Notes: generated from the sequence alone by a model not told the origin. Counted from the first letter of the stretch, positions 43,856 through 52,059 are shown. The stretch is DNA of 64,000 nt from Eubacterium limosum (GCF_000807675.2 NZ_CP019962.1:3817157-3881156); one strand, 5' to 3'. A program made the numbers and translations.

Positions 43856-44023
43856 TTATTCCTTTTCGTCTTCTTCTAAGGCTCTCGCGCCAAAGAATTT
43901 TTTATCCTTGTCATTGCCTTCCATACCCTTACCATCATTGGTCGGGCGTTCCTTTTCACCGGCACGCTGTTCAATTACACCTTCGCCGTCATTGGTTGGT
44001 TCAATTCTTTTATCATCTTTCAT
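43856..44023 (-). CDS. Small, highly charged repeat protein
   Basis: 55 residues, almost no hydrophobics, so probably disordered. It contains a duplicated element: EPTNDGEG near residue 8 and RPTNDGKG near residue 26. The start ATG (44021-44023) follows TGGAGG. No family recognised; such hydrophilic Asp/Glu/Lys/Gly-rich proteins are often stress or desiccation proteins (inference). It is divergent from a stress-type dehydrogenase gene. Confidence 0.6.
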   Translation of the reverse strand: MKDDKRIEPTNDGEGVIEQRAGEKERPTNDGKGMEGNDKDKKFFGARALEEDEKE

Positions 44024-44223
44024 AATAAGTTCCTCCATTAATAATTGTTAACTATTGTTTACCCGAATTTCATGTCCTTTTATCATTTCTTACAAATGTT
44101 CAAGCTTTTATTCAGAAACGGAAAAGCTTTAGTGAATCTAAAATCAAAAAACTTTATTGTCGCTTTAAAAGGTGAATCGGGTATCCAATTAATATAAATA
44201 TCTTAAAAGAAAGGCATACTATT

Positions 44224-45108
44224 ATGAAAAAAGAAAATGAAAATCATGTAAACATACAAACTCAGGTACCTCAAAAGGGCTATTATATCGACGATTCTAC
44301 AAAAAATGTTTTCCCTGAGCCTTTAATGGAAAACCCGGAATATCAGGGCTGCGGAAAGCTAAAAAACAAAGTCGCTGTCATTACTGGCGGAGACAGTGGA
44401 ATCGGCGGTGCTGTAGCCATTGCTTTTGCCAAGGAAGGCGCCAATCTCGCCATTCTATATCTGGACTCTGATGATGACGCAGCAGCCATTGTCAGGCGGG
44501 TGAAGGAGCTGGGAGCAGAGTGTTTTTCAATAAAGGGCGATGTCGGTGATGATACCTTTGCACAGAAAGCCGTCCAGCAGATCGTTGACCAGTATGGCCG
44601 TATTGATGTCCTGGTAAACAACGCGGGTGAACAGCACGTGGCAGAAAGTATTACTGACATTACGCCAGCCCAGCTTGACCGAACCTTTCGAACAAACATT
44701 TTCAGCATGTTTTACATGGTTAAGGCTGCACTTCCCCATCTCAGCAAAGGGGCAGCCATTGTAAACACAACCTCTGTGACTGCTTATCGCGGGAGTTCTA
44801 CCCTTCTGGATTATTCTTCCACAAAGGGGGCTATCGTCTCCTTTACCCGTGCGCTGTCAGGTAATCAGGAGATTCTGGATAAATCGATCCGCGTAAATGG
44901 CGTTGCCCCTGGGCCCATCTGGACGCCGCTTATCCCCGCTACCTTCAGCCAAGAGCACGTTGAACGGTTCGGCAAAGATGTTCCTCTTGAGCGCCCTGGA
45001 CAGCCTTACGAGCTGGCGCCGGCTTATGTCTACCTTGCCAGCAGTGACTCAAGCTATGTAACTGGGCAGGTGATTCATGTAAACGGCGGAGAAGTCGTTA
45101 ATGGATAG
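44224..45108 (+). CDS. Short-chain dehydrogenase/reductase (YghA/GSP39-like)
   Basis: 294-residue SDR. A ~45-residue N-terminal extension (QVPQKGYYIDDSTKN...) precedes the Rossmann domain with the NAD(P) motif TGGDSGIG, NNAGEQ, catalytic Ser (TTSVTAYRG), and YSSTKGA (Tyr and Lys). This extended form matches YghA and general-stress-protein-39-like dehydrogenases, often stress induced. Substrate unknown. The ATG has AAAGAAAGG. Confidence 0.9.
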   Translation: MKKENENHVNIQTQVPQKGYYIDDSTKNVFPEPLMENPEYQGCGKLKNKVAVITGGDSGIGGAVAIAFAKEGANLAILYLDSDDDAAAIVRRVKELGAECFSIKGDVGDDTFAQKAVQQIVDQYGRIDVLVNNAGEQHVAESITDITPAQLDRTFRTNIFSMFYMVKAALPHLSKGAAIVNTTSVTAYRGSSTLLDYSSTKGAIVSFTRALSGNQEILDKSIRVNGVAPGPIWTPLIPATFSQEHVERFGKDVPLERPGQPYELAPAYVYLASSDSSYVTGQVIHVNGGEVVNG

Positions 45109-45124
45109 ACTTTTCCGATTATAG

Positions 45125-45149
45125 AAGCCAGCCTAAGCTGGCTTTTTTC
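45125..45149 (+). terminator. Terminator of the SDR gene
   Basis: GCCAGC-CTAA-GCTGGC followed by TTTTTT, 18 bases past the stop. Confidence 0.85.
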
Positions 45150-45152
45150 ACG

Positions 45153-45184
45153 AAAAAATACCCCTCAGTCACACTGAAGGGTAT
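45153..45184 (-). terminator. Terminator of panE-like gene
   Basis: On the minus strand ATACCC-TTCAG / CTGAG-GGGTAT with a five-base loop and TTTTTT, about 70 bases past the stop at 45252. Confidence 0.7.
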
Positions 45185-45251
45185 CCCAGAGATCTCTTCG
45201 ATCCCGCCGCGTTTTAAACGGCTGCTTTTATTTTACCCCTATGAAGGCTTT

Positions 45252-46169
45252 TTAATCATATGATGCTTCTATTTTAAGTATTTGCTCATAAAGAAAATCA
45301 TTGACTGGCGTCTCAAAGCCATATTTTTTCCCAAGCCTGCAGATAGTTCCCGAAAATAAATCCACCTCAGTTTTACGGTGTGCCTTGGTATCCTGCCGCA
45401 TAGAGGGCATTCCCTCAGGATTCAGGGTGTCCAAAACCCGCATCCACTCTGTAATATCCGATTCTGTCAGGCGAACTCCCTCGTACGCTGCCGCTGTTCT
45501 TACCTCTTCCATGGCTTTCAGCATAAGTTTTCTGGCCTCGCCCTCTTTTTGCAGCCCTCCATAATTTGTCGCAAAAACCGCCGCAATCTGGTTGACACCA
45601 GTGTTCAGCATGAGCTTATTCCATAGGCAATAGTGAATATCCTGAGGAATTTTATAAGGAATATCTGCTTCTTCCAATATCTCTGCGACGGCCTCCAAAT
45701 GCGCTGTTTTAGTATTATCCTGGCTCCCAAGCAATAGAATACCGCCGTTATCATAGTGTAGATGCGGCCCTTCCTTCACCGCATCCATCCCTTGGGCTAC
45801 ACAGTAAAGCAGATGCTCCTGCCCAAAGGACTCGGCGATCACCTTCTCGCTGGCAATACCGTTGAGCAGAGAAATAATCACGGTTTCCTCACCAACAAAA
45901 TTACGGATACTTTTTACTGCATTGTCAATGCCGGTATATTTTACCGCAATAATAATAAGATCCGCAGTTTCATTCTTTACAGCATCCTCAACATAGCGAA
46001 AGTCACATATCCTTCCATTGCAAGTAAAAGGATTTTTCTGATAACGCGCTGCACGCTCATGATCAGCGATAAAATAAACACGTTCATTTCCAAAAGCTTC
46101 GGTCAAACGGTTTCCATACAGGACACCCAGCGCGCCAGCGCCGATTAATGCGATTTTATTTATTCTCAT
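45252..46169 (-). CDS. panE: 2-dehydropantoate 2-reductase (ketopantoate reductase)
   Basis: 305 residues that reduce ketopantoate to pantoate with NADPH in the pantothenate pathway. N-terminal Rossmann domain opens with ALIGAGALGVLYGNRL; the catalytic Lys is in LWNKLMLNTGVNQIAA, and a helical C-terminal domain follows with SMRQDTKAHRKTEVD. A full-length family member. Some clostridial paralogues act on other 2-keto acids, so the symbol is probable rather than proven. ATG follows GAGGCAG; a TTGGAC/GATAAT pair lies upstream. Confidence 0.85.
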   Translation of the reverse strand: MRINKIALIGAGALGVLYGNRLTEAFGNERVYFIADHERAARYQKNPFTCNGRICDFRYVEDAVKNETADLIIIAVKYTGIDNAVKSIRNFVGEETVIISLLNGIASEKVIAESFGQEHLLYCVAQGMDAVKEGPHLHYDNGGILLLGSQDNTKTAHLEAVAEILEEADIPYKIPQDIHYCLWNKLMLNTGVNQIAAVFATNYGGLQKEGEARKLMLKAMEEVRTAAAYEGVRLTESDITEWMRVLDTLNPEGMPSMRQDTKAHRKTEVDLFSGTICRLGKKYGFETPVNDFLYEQILKIEASYD

Positions 46170-46231
46170 TTCTGCCTCGTGATGTTTTTATTTATTATCC
46201 CATATTCCTGCGGCTAAGTCCAATTTTGTGC

Positions 46232-46265
46232 AAAAAAACAGAAGCAGTCCATCTGCTTCTGTTTT
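46232..46265 (-). terminator. Terminator of the 35-residue membrane protein gene
   Basis: AAACAGAAGCAG/CTGCTTCTGTTT with a six-base loop and seven T on the minus strand, 15 bases past the stop at 46280. Confidence 0.8.
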
Positions 46266-46279
46266 CTATATAGTATAAA

Positions 46280-46387
46280 TTAAAACCGTTTGCGATTACT
46301 TTGTCCTGAGACGACCATTAATGATGTAATTACAATACCGGCAAAAACGCCAGCTAAAAAAATTCCTGATCCGATCAATATATACAT
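46280..46387 (-). CDS. Single-helix membrane micropeptide (DUF3789-like)
   Basis: 35 residues: MYILIGSGIFLAGVFAGIVI opens one transmembrane helix, followed by a polar basic tail ending SNRKRF. ATG has a GGAAGAG site eight bases upstream and the gene has its own terminator. The helix-plus-basic-tail form resembles DUF3789 micropeptides found near mobile or conserved regions of Firmicutes; the match is by appearance only. It lies divergent from tspO. Confidence 0.55.
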   Translation of the reverse strand: MYILIGSGIFLAGVFAGIVITSLMVVSGQSNRKRF

Positions 46388-46487
46388 GCTCTTCCACTCG
46401 CTTTCTATTTACTTTCTTTACTATATATACCTTTTGCGCTCAGGATAACTCATGCTTTAGTAAAACTTCAGATTATTAGTACGTTTA

Positions 46488-46512
46488 GTTTTACTGGAAA
46501 GACTCGGGGTAA
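46488..46512 (+). promoter_or_regulatory. Candidate stress-sigma-type promoter of tspO
   Basis: GTTTTA (46488-46493), 13-base spacer, GGGTAA (46507-46512) matches the sigma-B pattern (GTTT-N12-15-GGGWAW). No equally good sigma-A pair is seen before tspO. Whether this organism has such a sigma factor is not visible here. Confidence 0.35.
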
Positions 46513-46547
46513 ATTATTTATAAACATTATCGAAAGGATTGATTATC

Positions 46548-47033
46548 ATGTCTGAATTACTAAAAAAAACAAACACAAAACGCCTGGCTGCCTGTTTAGC
46601 TGTCCCTCTGGCAATTGGTTCTGTAGTTGGGAAGGCCATATCTAAAGATGTCAAAGAGTACTCTGAGTTGGATAAACCTAATTTCGCACCGCCTAAATGG
46701 GCATTTCCAGTTGCCTGGACAACGCTTTATACACTGATGGGACTTGCCAAATACAAAGCTCTCGAAGCCGCTGATGAAGAACAGGAAACAACTGTTCAAA
46801 AAGCCGACGGACTTCAGCTCAGTCTTAATTTCATCTGGTCTTTTTTGTTTTTCAAGTTTCATTTAAGGGGCACAGCTTTGATAGAAATGACCATCCTTCT
46901 CCTGACAATTCTCTATACTTCTAAAGAATACGCTAAGATAAGCAAAACGGCCGCAAAACTCATGATTCCCTACATTCTCTGGGTTTCTTTTGCACTCTGC
47001 CTGAATGCCTCTGTCTGGTACAAAAACAAATAA
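46548..47033 (+). CDS. tspO: TspO/MBR (peripheral benzodiazepine receptor-like) family protein
   Basis: 161-residue five-helix membrane protein with the family core FAPPKWAFPVAWTTLYTLMGLA and, in helices 4-5, LSLNFIWSFLFF. TspO proteins bind porphyrins and other hydrophobic ligands and are tied to stress or porphyrin handling. The ATG at 46548 has AAAGGA. The N-terminus is longer and more basic than usual (SELLKKTNTKR). Own terminator follows. Confidence 0.9.
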   Translation: MSELLKKTNTKRLAACLAVPLAIGSVVGKAISKDVKEYSELDKPNFAPPKWAFPVAWTTLYTLMGLAKYKALEAADEEQETTVQKADGLQLSLNFIWSFLFFKFHLRGTALIEMTILLLTILYTSKEYAKISKTAAKLMIPYILWVSFALCLNASVWYKNK

Positions 47034-47049
47034 CTCTCGTGATAAAGTA

Positions 47050-47090
47050 AAAAACAAGGTGCCGGATTTTATCCAGTACCTTGTTTTTTA
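47050..47090. terminator. Bidirectional terminator
   Basis: AAAAAACAAGGT ... ACCTTGTTTTTT with inner CCGGA/TCCAG-type pairing, between tspO and the convergent cell-wall hydrolase gene. Confidence 0.8.
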
Positions 47091-47101
47091 TTGTTGTCTT
47101 A

Positions 47102-48376
47102 TTACCAGTGCATATAGTTTAATGGATCAACATAGTTCCCATTGACCAGAAAACTTAAATGAAGGTGATTACCGGTTGAATTGCCTGTTGTGCCGACACC
47201 GCCGACATGTTCACCCTGACGTACAAACTGACCTTCAGAAACAGCAATGCTGCTTAAATGACCAAGCAAAACGGTTCCGCCGTCCACAGCAATCATAACG
47301 CATTTACCATAGCCACCATTCCAGTCAGCATAGGTCACAATACCATCGCCTGGTGCAAAGACAGAGGTTCCCTCAGGCGCTGCCATATCGTAACCGCTGT
47401 GCCATGTCCAAACGCCTGTAATTGGGTGAATTCGATCGCCGTACATATCATCCCATTCAATGGGGTGGTATTGCGAAGCAATAGGCCAGATAAGACCAAC
47501 AGACGGGGCAGGACCTGGAGCCGGCGCAGGCTCTTCCGTTGAACCGGAGCCCTCGTTTGTATTACCGGATTCATTGCCGCTGCCACTGTTGTTACCGCCG
47601 TTCTGGCTGTTTTTCCATTCCTCCAGTTTCCTCTGTGCTTCAGCTTCTTTTTCAGCCGCAATGGCAGCTAAACTGTTATCCGCAGCAGCATAGACTGCCT
47701 GTTCAGCATCTGCTTTAGCCTGCAGTTCATCAAGCACATGCTGGTTTTCAGCTAAGAGCTTCTTTTCCTGTTCCTTAATATCATTCTGGCTGGCTAAGGC
47801 AATTTCCTGCTCTTGTTTCAAGGATTCCAACTTCTGCTTATCAGCTTTTATCTCTTCCTGCTGGGTCTTGACCTGTTTTACGGTGGTCTCCAGAGCGTTG
47901 ACGGCGTTTCGGTCAGCCTGGGCAATCAGGCGAACCATATCCGCCTTGGCGATAAAATCTGTAAAGCTGGTTGAAGAGAAGAGAACGCTGGCATATCCCT
48001 CATTGCCAAACATATACATGACTCTCAGGCGTTCCTCCAGGTCTTTTTCCTGTTCAGCCTGCTTTGCCTGAGTACCAGCGAGCTGCTGGTTTTTCGCTTC
48101 CAGATTTGTATTGATCTCGCTGATCTGGCCGTCAAAGCTGTTCACCTTTTCTGTAATGGTCTTAATCTTTTCCTCGGCCTTATTGATCTCATTTTCGATT
48201 CCTTCGGCAGTATTCTGCTTCATATCAATTTGATACTCGTATTCTGCCTTCTTCTGACTGGCTTCTGCCTTTTTTTTCTGAAGCTCTTCCTCAGATTCAG
48301 CATAAACCGGCGAAAGAACGGTTGATACAAAAAATAATAATACCAATGTCAAAGAGAAAATTGACTTCTTTTTCAT
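47102..48376 (-). CDS. Secreted M23-family peptidoglycan hydrolase with coiled coil
   Basis: 424 residues: signal peptide (about 1-26, ending PVYA), a long coiled coil (28-245, Lys/Glu/Gln heptads) of the CwlO/EnvC type, a Gly/Asn/Ser linker (255-285), a Pro/Ala spacer, and a C-terminal M23 domain with HSGYDMAAPEG and the NHLHLSF zinc motif. It cuts peptide cross-links in the wall; coiled-coil forms are usually controlled by FtsEX-like partners, not seen here. ATG at 48374-48376 has AGGAGG. Monocistronic. Confidence 0.9.
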   Translation of the reverse strand: MKKKSIFSLTLVLLFFVSTVLSPVYAESEEELQKKKAEASQKKAEYEYQIDMKQNTAEGIENEINKAEEKIKTITEKVNSFDGQISEINTNLEAKNQQLAGTQAKQAEQEKDLEERLRVMYMFGNEGYASVLFSSTSFTDFIAKADMVRLIAQADRNAVNALETTVKQVKTQQEEIKADKQKLESLKQEQEIALASQNDIKEQEKKLLAENQHVLDELQAKADAEQAVYAAADNSLAAIAAEKEAEAQRKLEEWKNSQNGGNNSGSGNESGNTNEGSGSTEEPAPAPGPAPSVGLIWPIASQYHPIEWDDMYGDRIHPITGVWTWHSGYDMAAPEGTSVFAPGDGIVTYADWNGGYGKCVMIAVDGGTVLLGHLSSIAVSEGQFVRQGEHVGGVGTTGNSTGNHLHLSFLVNGNYVDPLNYMHW

Positions 48377-48538
48377 GTTTTCCTCCTGGCTTTCAAATAG
48401 TATTTCCATTATAACACAAAACAGCAGATTTATAGATTGAGCCGTGCTTATAAAAGCAAAAAAGATCTATTTGAATTCAGCTTTTTGTTTTATAGATTCT
48501 TACCCTTAACGTTTAAAAATATCCTTAATAAACAAAAA

Positions 48539-48582
48539 TAAAAACGCACTCCTGATCTACAACAGTTCATGAGTGCGTTTTA
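48539..48582. terminator. Hairpin terminator in the 48377-48592 gap
   Basis: Eleven-base stem AAAACGCACTC/GAGTGCGTTTT with a long loop, T-rich on both sides. It can end the CarD-like operon on the minus strand. The rest of 48377-48592 is AT-rich and shows no other gene. Confidence 0.65.
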
Positions 48583-48592
48583 ACCTTAATTT

Positions 48593-48691
48593 TTAGTTCA
48601 TATAATCGCCAACGGCATAGGCATTATACGGTCTCTTAAGCTTTAGGATAACAGAGCCGTCTTTCTGGTTGCCTACATTACCATAAATCAT
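48593..48691 (-). other. 32-codon open frame overlapping the second CarD-like gene
   Basis: ATG at 48689-48691, stop at 48593. It overlaps the CarD-like stop by 14 bases out of frame and has no clear ribosome site, though coupling is possible. The product ends NAYAVGDYMN, which resembles the first strand of the neighbouring CarD-like protein (YAAGDYIILE), so it may be a remnant of a third copy. Weak evidence. Confidence 0.25.
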
Positions 48692-49160
48692 CCGCAATGG
48701 CCGATGCAATATAATCTTCCACCTTATCAAAAGGAATGTCCATAATCACAGAAATCTCCAAATGAAAATAATTTTTGGCCTGACGGCTGTATTTTTCCTC
48801 AAAGGGCATCTGCCTACCCTCCTCTTTTCTCAGATATGCCGTTTTGATCACACGGATCCATTCCAGTTCATCGTAGGCCGCCATGGCTGTCTCGTATAGC
48901 TCTTCACGAATTTTATTGTTTGGCGCCTGAATGGTTCGAGTATATGGGATTCTGCTCAGAATATCTGTCAAATCATCCTTTGAAATTACCTTTCTGAGCA
49001 GCATTTTGGAGTCCGCTTTAATATTTTTAGTATTGTCTGGTTCCTTTGGGCTTTTGAGGATGTAGCGTAGTACCTCGCCGCTTTTAGCATCTGTCTCAAG
49101 CTTTGACACCTGCCAGATTCCATCTTTTTCAAGTATTATATAATCGCCGGCTGCATACAT
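48678..49160 (-). CDS. CarD-like/CdnL-type RNA polymerase-binding protein, copy 2
   Basis: 160 residues. Residues 1-60 look like the CarD_TRCF RNA-polymerase-interaction barrel (MYAAGDYIILEKDGIWQVSKL), and 65-160 form the helical CarD C-terminal domain (SKDDLTDILSRIPYTRTI; YETAMAAYDELEWIRVIKTAYLRK). CarD proteins bind the polymerase beta subunit and stabilise open complexes. It overlaps the upstream CarD-like gene by 25 bases. Sequence similarity between the two is limited, which suggests specialised roles. Confidence 0.75.
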   Translation of the reverse strand: MYAAGDYIILEKDGIWQVSKLETDAKSGEVLRYILKSPKEPDNTKNIKADSKMLLRKVISKDDLTDILSRIPYTRTIQAPNNKIREELYETAMAAYDELEWIRVIKTAYLRKEEGRQMPFEEKYSRQAKNYFHLEISVIMDIPFDKVEDYIASAIADDLW

Positions 49161-49708
49161 TGGCCTTTCTCCTTTTTTGAATATTCAATCTGTTTGATAA
49201 TAAGGGGTAAAACCTGGTTTGGCTTTACATTTAAGACAAGTGCAAACTCATCATAAAGAAGCTTCTCAGCCTCTTTTAAAAAACGTTCGTCGATAACGTA
49301 GGGTTTTTTCTTCTGTTCTTTGCGATTTTTCTGACGAAGATAAATGGTTTTGATCAGCTTCACAACAGCTCTGCGGTCACCGCTGTTAATAATTTCCTGA
49401 TATTTTATTTCTCGCTCACTCTCATCCTCAATGCTCAGCAGCTCTTCTTCCGGCATGGTAAGGATAATTTTCTCAATTTCTTCTCTGGATAAAACCCGGC
49501 GCATCTTTGAAATTAAATGATCATTGCCCGTATGGACAAAGATCATAAGACTGTCCTTATATATTGGCTGTAAAACATAATATTCCATTATTCCTTCGCC
49601 AAAGTTTTCTTTGGTGATGTCTTTTATTTTACAAACGCCTTCTGCCTCATACAAAACAATGTCATTAATTTTAAGCAATATCCTCTCATCCTTTCTGTTA
49701 AATCGCAT
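49136..49708 (-). CDS. CarD-like/CdnL-type RNA polymerase-binding protein, copy 1
   Basis: Up to 190 residues: N-terminal barrel (INDIVLYEAEGVCKIKDI ... EYYVLQPIYKDSLMIFVHT), then CarD-type helices with RRVLSREEIEKIILTMPEEE and DRRAVVKLIKTIYLRQKNRKEQ. The ATG at 49706-49708 has no ribosome site; a TTG at 49676-49678 lies after GAGAGG/AAGGA and gives 180 residues beginning at the barrel, which I find more likely. It overlaps the second copy by 25 bases. The 170 bases upstream are AT-rich promoter region. Confidence 0.75.
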   Translation of the reverse strand: MRFNRKDERILLKINDIVLYEAEGVCKIKDITKENFGEGIMEYYVLQPIYKDSLMIFVHTGNDHLISKMRRVLSREEIEKIILTMPEEELLSIEDESEREIKYQEIINSGDRRAVVKLIKTIYLRQKNRKEQKKKPYVIDERFLKEAEKLLYDEFALVLNVKPNQVLPLIIKQIEYSKKEKGQCMQPAII

Positions 49709-49881
49709 TAGATATAATCTGTTTTTTTAATCTTTATGATTTTCACTCAGTTCAGGCTTTTTATTGTCGTTTGTATGATCTTTAGTTATATTTTAACATT
49801 CACAGAAAATTATTGTCAGTTCTTTTTTTAAGAGAATATTTGTTTTGTGTTTAACACCAGTCATCTTTTTAATTTTATACT

Positions 49882-50029
49882 TTACGGACGTTGAATGCTC
49901 TCCGCAAGATTCACGATGATATCGACACATTTACCAATGCCGAATTCCCCGCTGTCTAAAGATAGGTGGTAATTCTGGGACATTCCTCACGCCTGCTCAG
50001 GCACGGCTGATCGTAGTAATTTTTTTCAT
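49882..50029 (-). pseudogene. Remnant of a cytidylate-kinase-like protein gene
   Basis: An ATG at 50027-50029 with AGGAGA encodes MKKITTISRA then a stop; cytidylate-kinase-like proteins typically open MKKIITISREFGSGG. About 60 bases on, in another frame, NYHLSLDSGEFGIGKCVDII reads to a stop at 49882 and matches the usual C-terminal part (YHLxLxSxxLGIxxCVDLI). The whole middle is gone, leaving start and end fused by a large internal deletion. It follows the MATE gene by 13 bases, so it was probably the second gene of that operon. Confidence 0.65.
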
Positions 50030-50042
50030 GATTCTTCTCCTG

Positions 50043-51440
50043 TCAATATTTTTTTGGTATCACATTTATTTTTTCTTTCGCAACGCCTTTCATAAAAACC
50101 AATGCCACCAAAAGTGCGATCCCCTCAGCTATTGGGAATGCCCACCAGATTACATCCTGTGCATTTGGAAACGTCGTAAGATAGTAGGCCAAGGGAAGGA
50201 CAACCACCATTAAACGGATCAACGAGATGATCAGCGAGCGCACACCATTGCCAAACGCCTGAAAAATCCCTTGAAAAGCAACGTTCGCACCCACAAAAAG
50301 ATACCCGAACGTAATAATGCGGATAGCACGGATGCACAGGCCCTGAGTCTCTGCAGACAGCGCAAAAACTCCGATTAGTGGATAGGCAAAAATCTGGAGA
50401 CAGACTGCCCCAATGAGCATAATAACGATAGTATAAAGCATTCCGTATTTTATGCCCTCCTTTATTCTCTGCCTGTCCTGCATACCATAGTTAAAAGCAA
50501 TGATAGGAATAAGTGCATTATTCAGACCAAAGGCAGCAAAGAATACAAATTGCTGTATTTTATAATATACCCCATAAGCCGTTACAACTGAACTTGATAC
50601 ACGGCCAAAAATAATATTGACTCCATAGGTCATAAAGGACATCAAAGCCTGCATCAATATCGCAGGAATACCAATTTTATAGATTTCCAAGATGATCTTT
50701 CCCTCCGGCTTCAGATATTTAAGGCCAGGATCCACATCCTTATTAAAACCATACTGAAAGATACACCCCAGGACCAGTGAAACCATCTGACCAATAACCG
50801 TTGCGTAGGCAGCCCCGTCGATTCCCATGGCCGGTACGCCAAAATAGCCAAAAATAAAAATCGGATCAAGAATAATATTGGTTACCGCGCCAACGATCTG
50901 CGCAATTGTTGAAAGTCCCGTTCTGCCGACGGCCTGCAGCAACTTTTCATAAATCATAAACAAAATCGAACCAAAGGATAAAATCGTACAGATTTTAAGA
51001 TAGCCAACCCCCATTTCCAGAATAACCGGATCGCTTGTTTGGGATTTCATATAGGCCTCAATGCCAAATAACCCTACCGATAAGAATACCGCGTAGGTAC
51101 AAAAACCCAAAAACACGGCATTCCCTGCAATTTTACTCGCTCTCTCCCTGTTTCCTTCCCCAAGATAACGGGATAACAGGGCATTGATCCCTACACCCGT
51201 TCCCACACCAATACCGACCATCAGCATTTGTATTGGAAATGCCAGAGTCAGCGCGTTGACACCATATTCCCCCATTCCTGTAATGCCGGCTGTATCACTC
51301 ATACAGCTCACAAAATAGCTGTCAACAATATTATAAAAGGCCTGCAATACCATGGATAAAATCATGGGAACACCCATTGTTAACATCAGCCTGCCAATTG
51401 GCGCCACACCCATTTTATTTTCTGTAATCTCTGCTTTCAA
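50043..51440 (-). CDS. MATE-family multidrug efflux transporter
   Basis: 465 residues, twelve helices in two similar halves (GVPMILSMVLQAFYNIVDSYFVS; GIPAILMQALMSFMTYGVNIIF). MATE pumps expel cationic drugs using Na+ or H+. The start is TTG with CAGGAGG at good spacing. A decayed kinase-like gene follows directly on the same strand. Substrate unknown. Confidence 0.9.
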   Translation of the reverse strand: MKAEITENKMGVAPIGRLMLTMGVPMILSMVLQAFYNIVDSYFVSCMSDTAGITGMGEYGVNALTLAFPIQMLMVGIGVGTGVGINALLSRYLGEGNRERASKIAGNAVFLGFCTYAVFLSVGLFGIEAYMKSQTSDPVILEMGVGYLKICTILSFGSILFMIYEKLLQAVGRTGLSTIAQIVGAVTNIILDPIFIFGYFGVPAMGIDGAAYATVIGQMVSLVLGCIFQYGFNKDVDPGLKYLKPEGKIILEIYKIGIPAILMQALMSFMTYGVNIIFGRVSSSVVTAYGVYYKIQQFVFFAAFGLNNALIPIIAFNYGMQDRQRIKEGIKYGMLYTIVIMLIGAVCLQIFAYPLIGVFALSAETQGLCIRAIRIITFGYLFVGANVAFQGIFQAFGNGVRSLIISLIRLMVVVLPLAYYLTTFPNAQDVIWWAFPIAEGIALLVALVFMKGVAKEKINVIPKKY

Positions 51441-51520
51441 AGCAACCTCCTGTTTTGAGCTCTGCTCATATTTTGGAGACTTTTAAGAAAAGCTGCCATA
51501 AACTCTTAATCCGTTGCAAC

Positions 51521-51557
51521 AAAAAATGCGTAAATCCAATCCTGGATTTACGCATTT
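51521..51557 (-). terminator. Terminator of the GNAT gene
   Basis: Perfect 15-base stem AAATGCGTAAATCCA and complement with a four-base loop; TTTTTT on the minus strand, about 60 bases past the stop at 51616. Confidence 0.8.
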
Positions 51558-51615
51558 GCCACTCGGTAGCTTTATTCTATCATATTTTTTCTGCCAAAAT
51601 CAAGTATGATTTTAT

Positions 51616-52059
51616 TTACTTGATACACAGCCAGTCCGATTCCTCGACAAAACCATATTTTTTGTAGACGGGCATTCCAAATTTTGATGCTCGAAGACGT
51701 ATTATGGTAACACCGCTGCTTTTTACTTCCCTTACCATCATATCTAATATTTTTGTGGCAATGCCTTGTCCTCTGTATGCGGGGTCTGTAAACATGTTCG
51801 TAATGTAGGCAGACATTCCAGTCTTATTTGAATAGCTCGGAGGGTAATCATAAAAAATGACTGCACCTGTAGCGACAATTTTTTCATCCTCCACTGCCAG
51901 TATCTCGATCATTGTATTGTCCTCAAAGCTCTTTTTGAAAAAGGCCTGAAGTTCATCATCAATATTGACTGCAGGATCCAGTCCCTCATGAATTAACTGT
52001 GTCTTTCGGATTTCACATAAGAGGTCAATATCCTCAATCGTCGCTTTTCGATAGTACAA
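51616..52059 (-). CDS. GNAT-family N-acetyltransferase
   Basis: 147 residues. Acetyl-CoA loop MFTDPAYRGQGIATKILDMM and a C-terminal ASKFGMPVYKKYGF strand place it with confidence in the GNAT fold. Substrate unknown. The start codon is TTG, supported by GGAGG eight bases upstream. Monocistronic, divergent from the deformylase-like gene. Confidence 0.85.
   Translation of the reverse strand: MYYRKATIEDIDLLCEIRKTQLIHEGLDPAVNIDDELQAFFKKSFEDNTMIEILAVEDEKIVATGAVIFYDYPPSYSNKTGMSAYITNMFTDPAYRGQGIATKILDMMVREVKSSGVTIIRLRASKFGMPVYKKYGFVEESDWLCIK

Noticed and set aside
44161-44190. Sigma-B-like promoter before the SDR gene (GGGTAT)
   Set aside because: The only GTTT-like element is 10 bases away, too close for that promoter class.
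48377-48592. Small RNA or gene in the AT-rich gap
   Set aside because: Apart from one hairpin terminator I see no promoter-terminator pair or coding frame.
48593-48691. Third CarD-like gene
   Set aside because: Only about ten residues resemble the CarD start and the frame stops; kept as a low-confidence frame, not as a gene.
51521-51557. Perfect 15-base hairpin as an insertion-sequence end
   Set aside because: No transposase or target duplication nearby, and a T-run follows on the minus strand, which fits a terminator.
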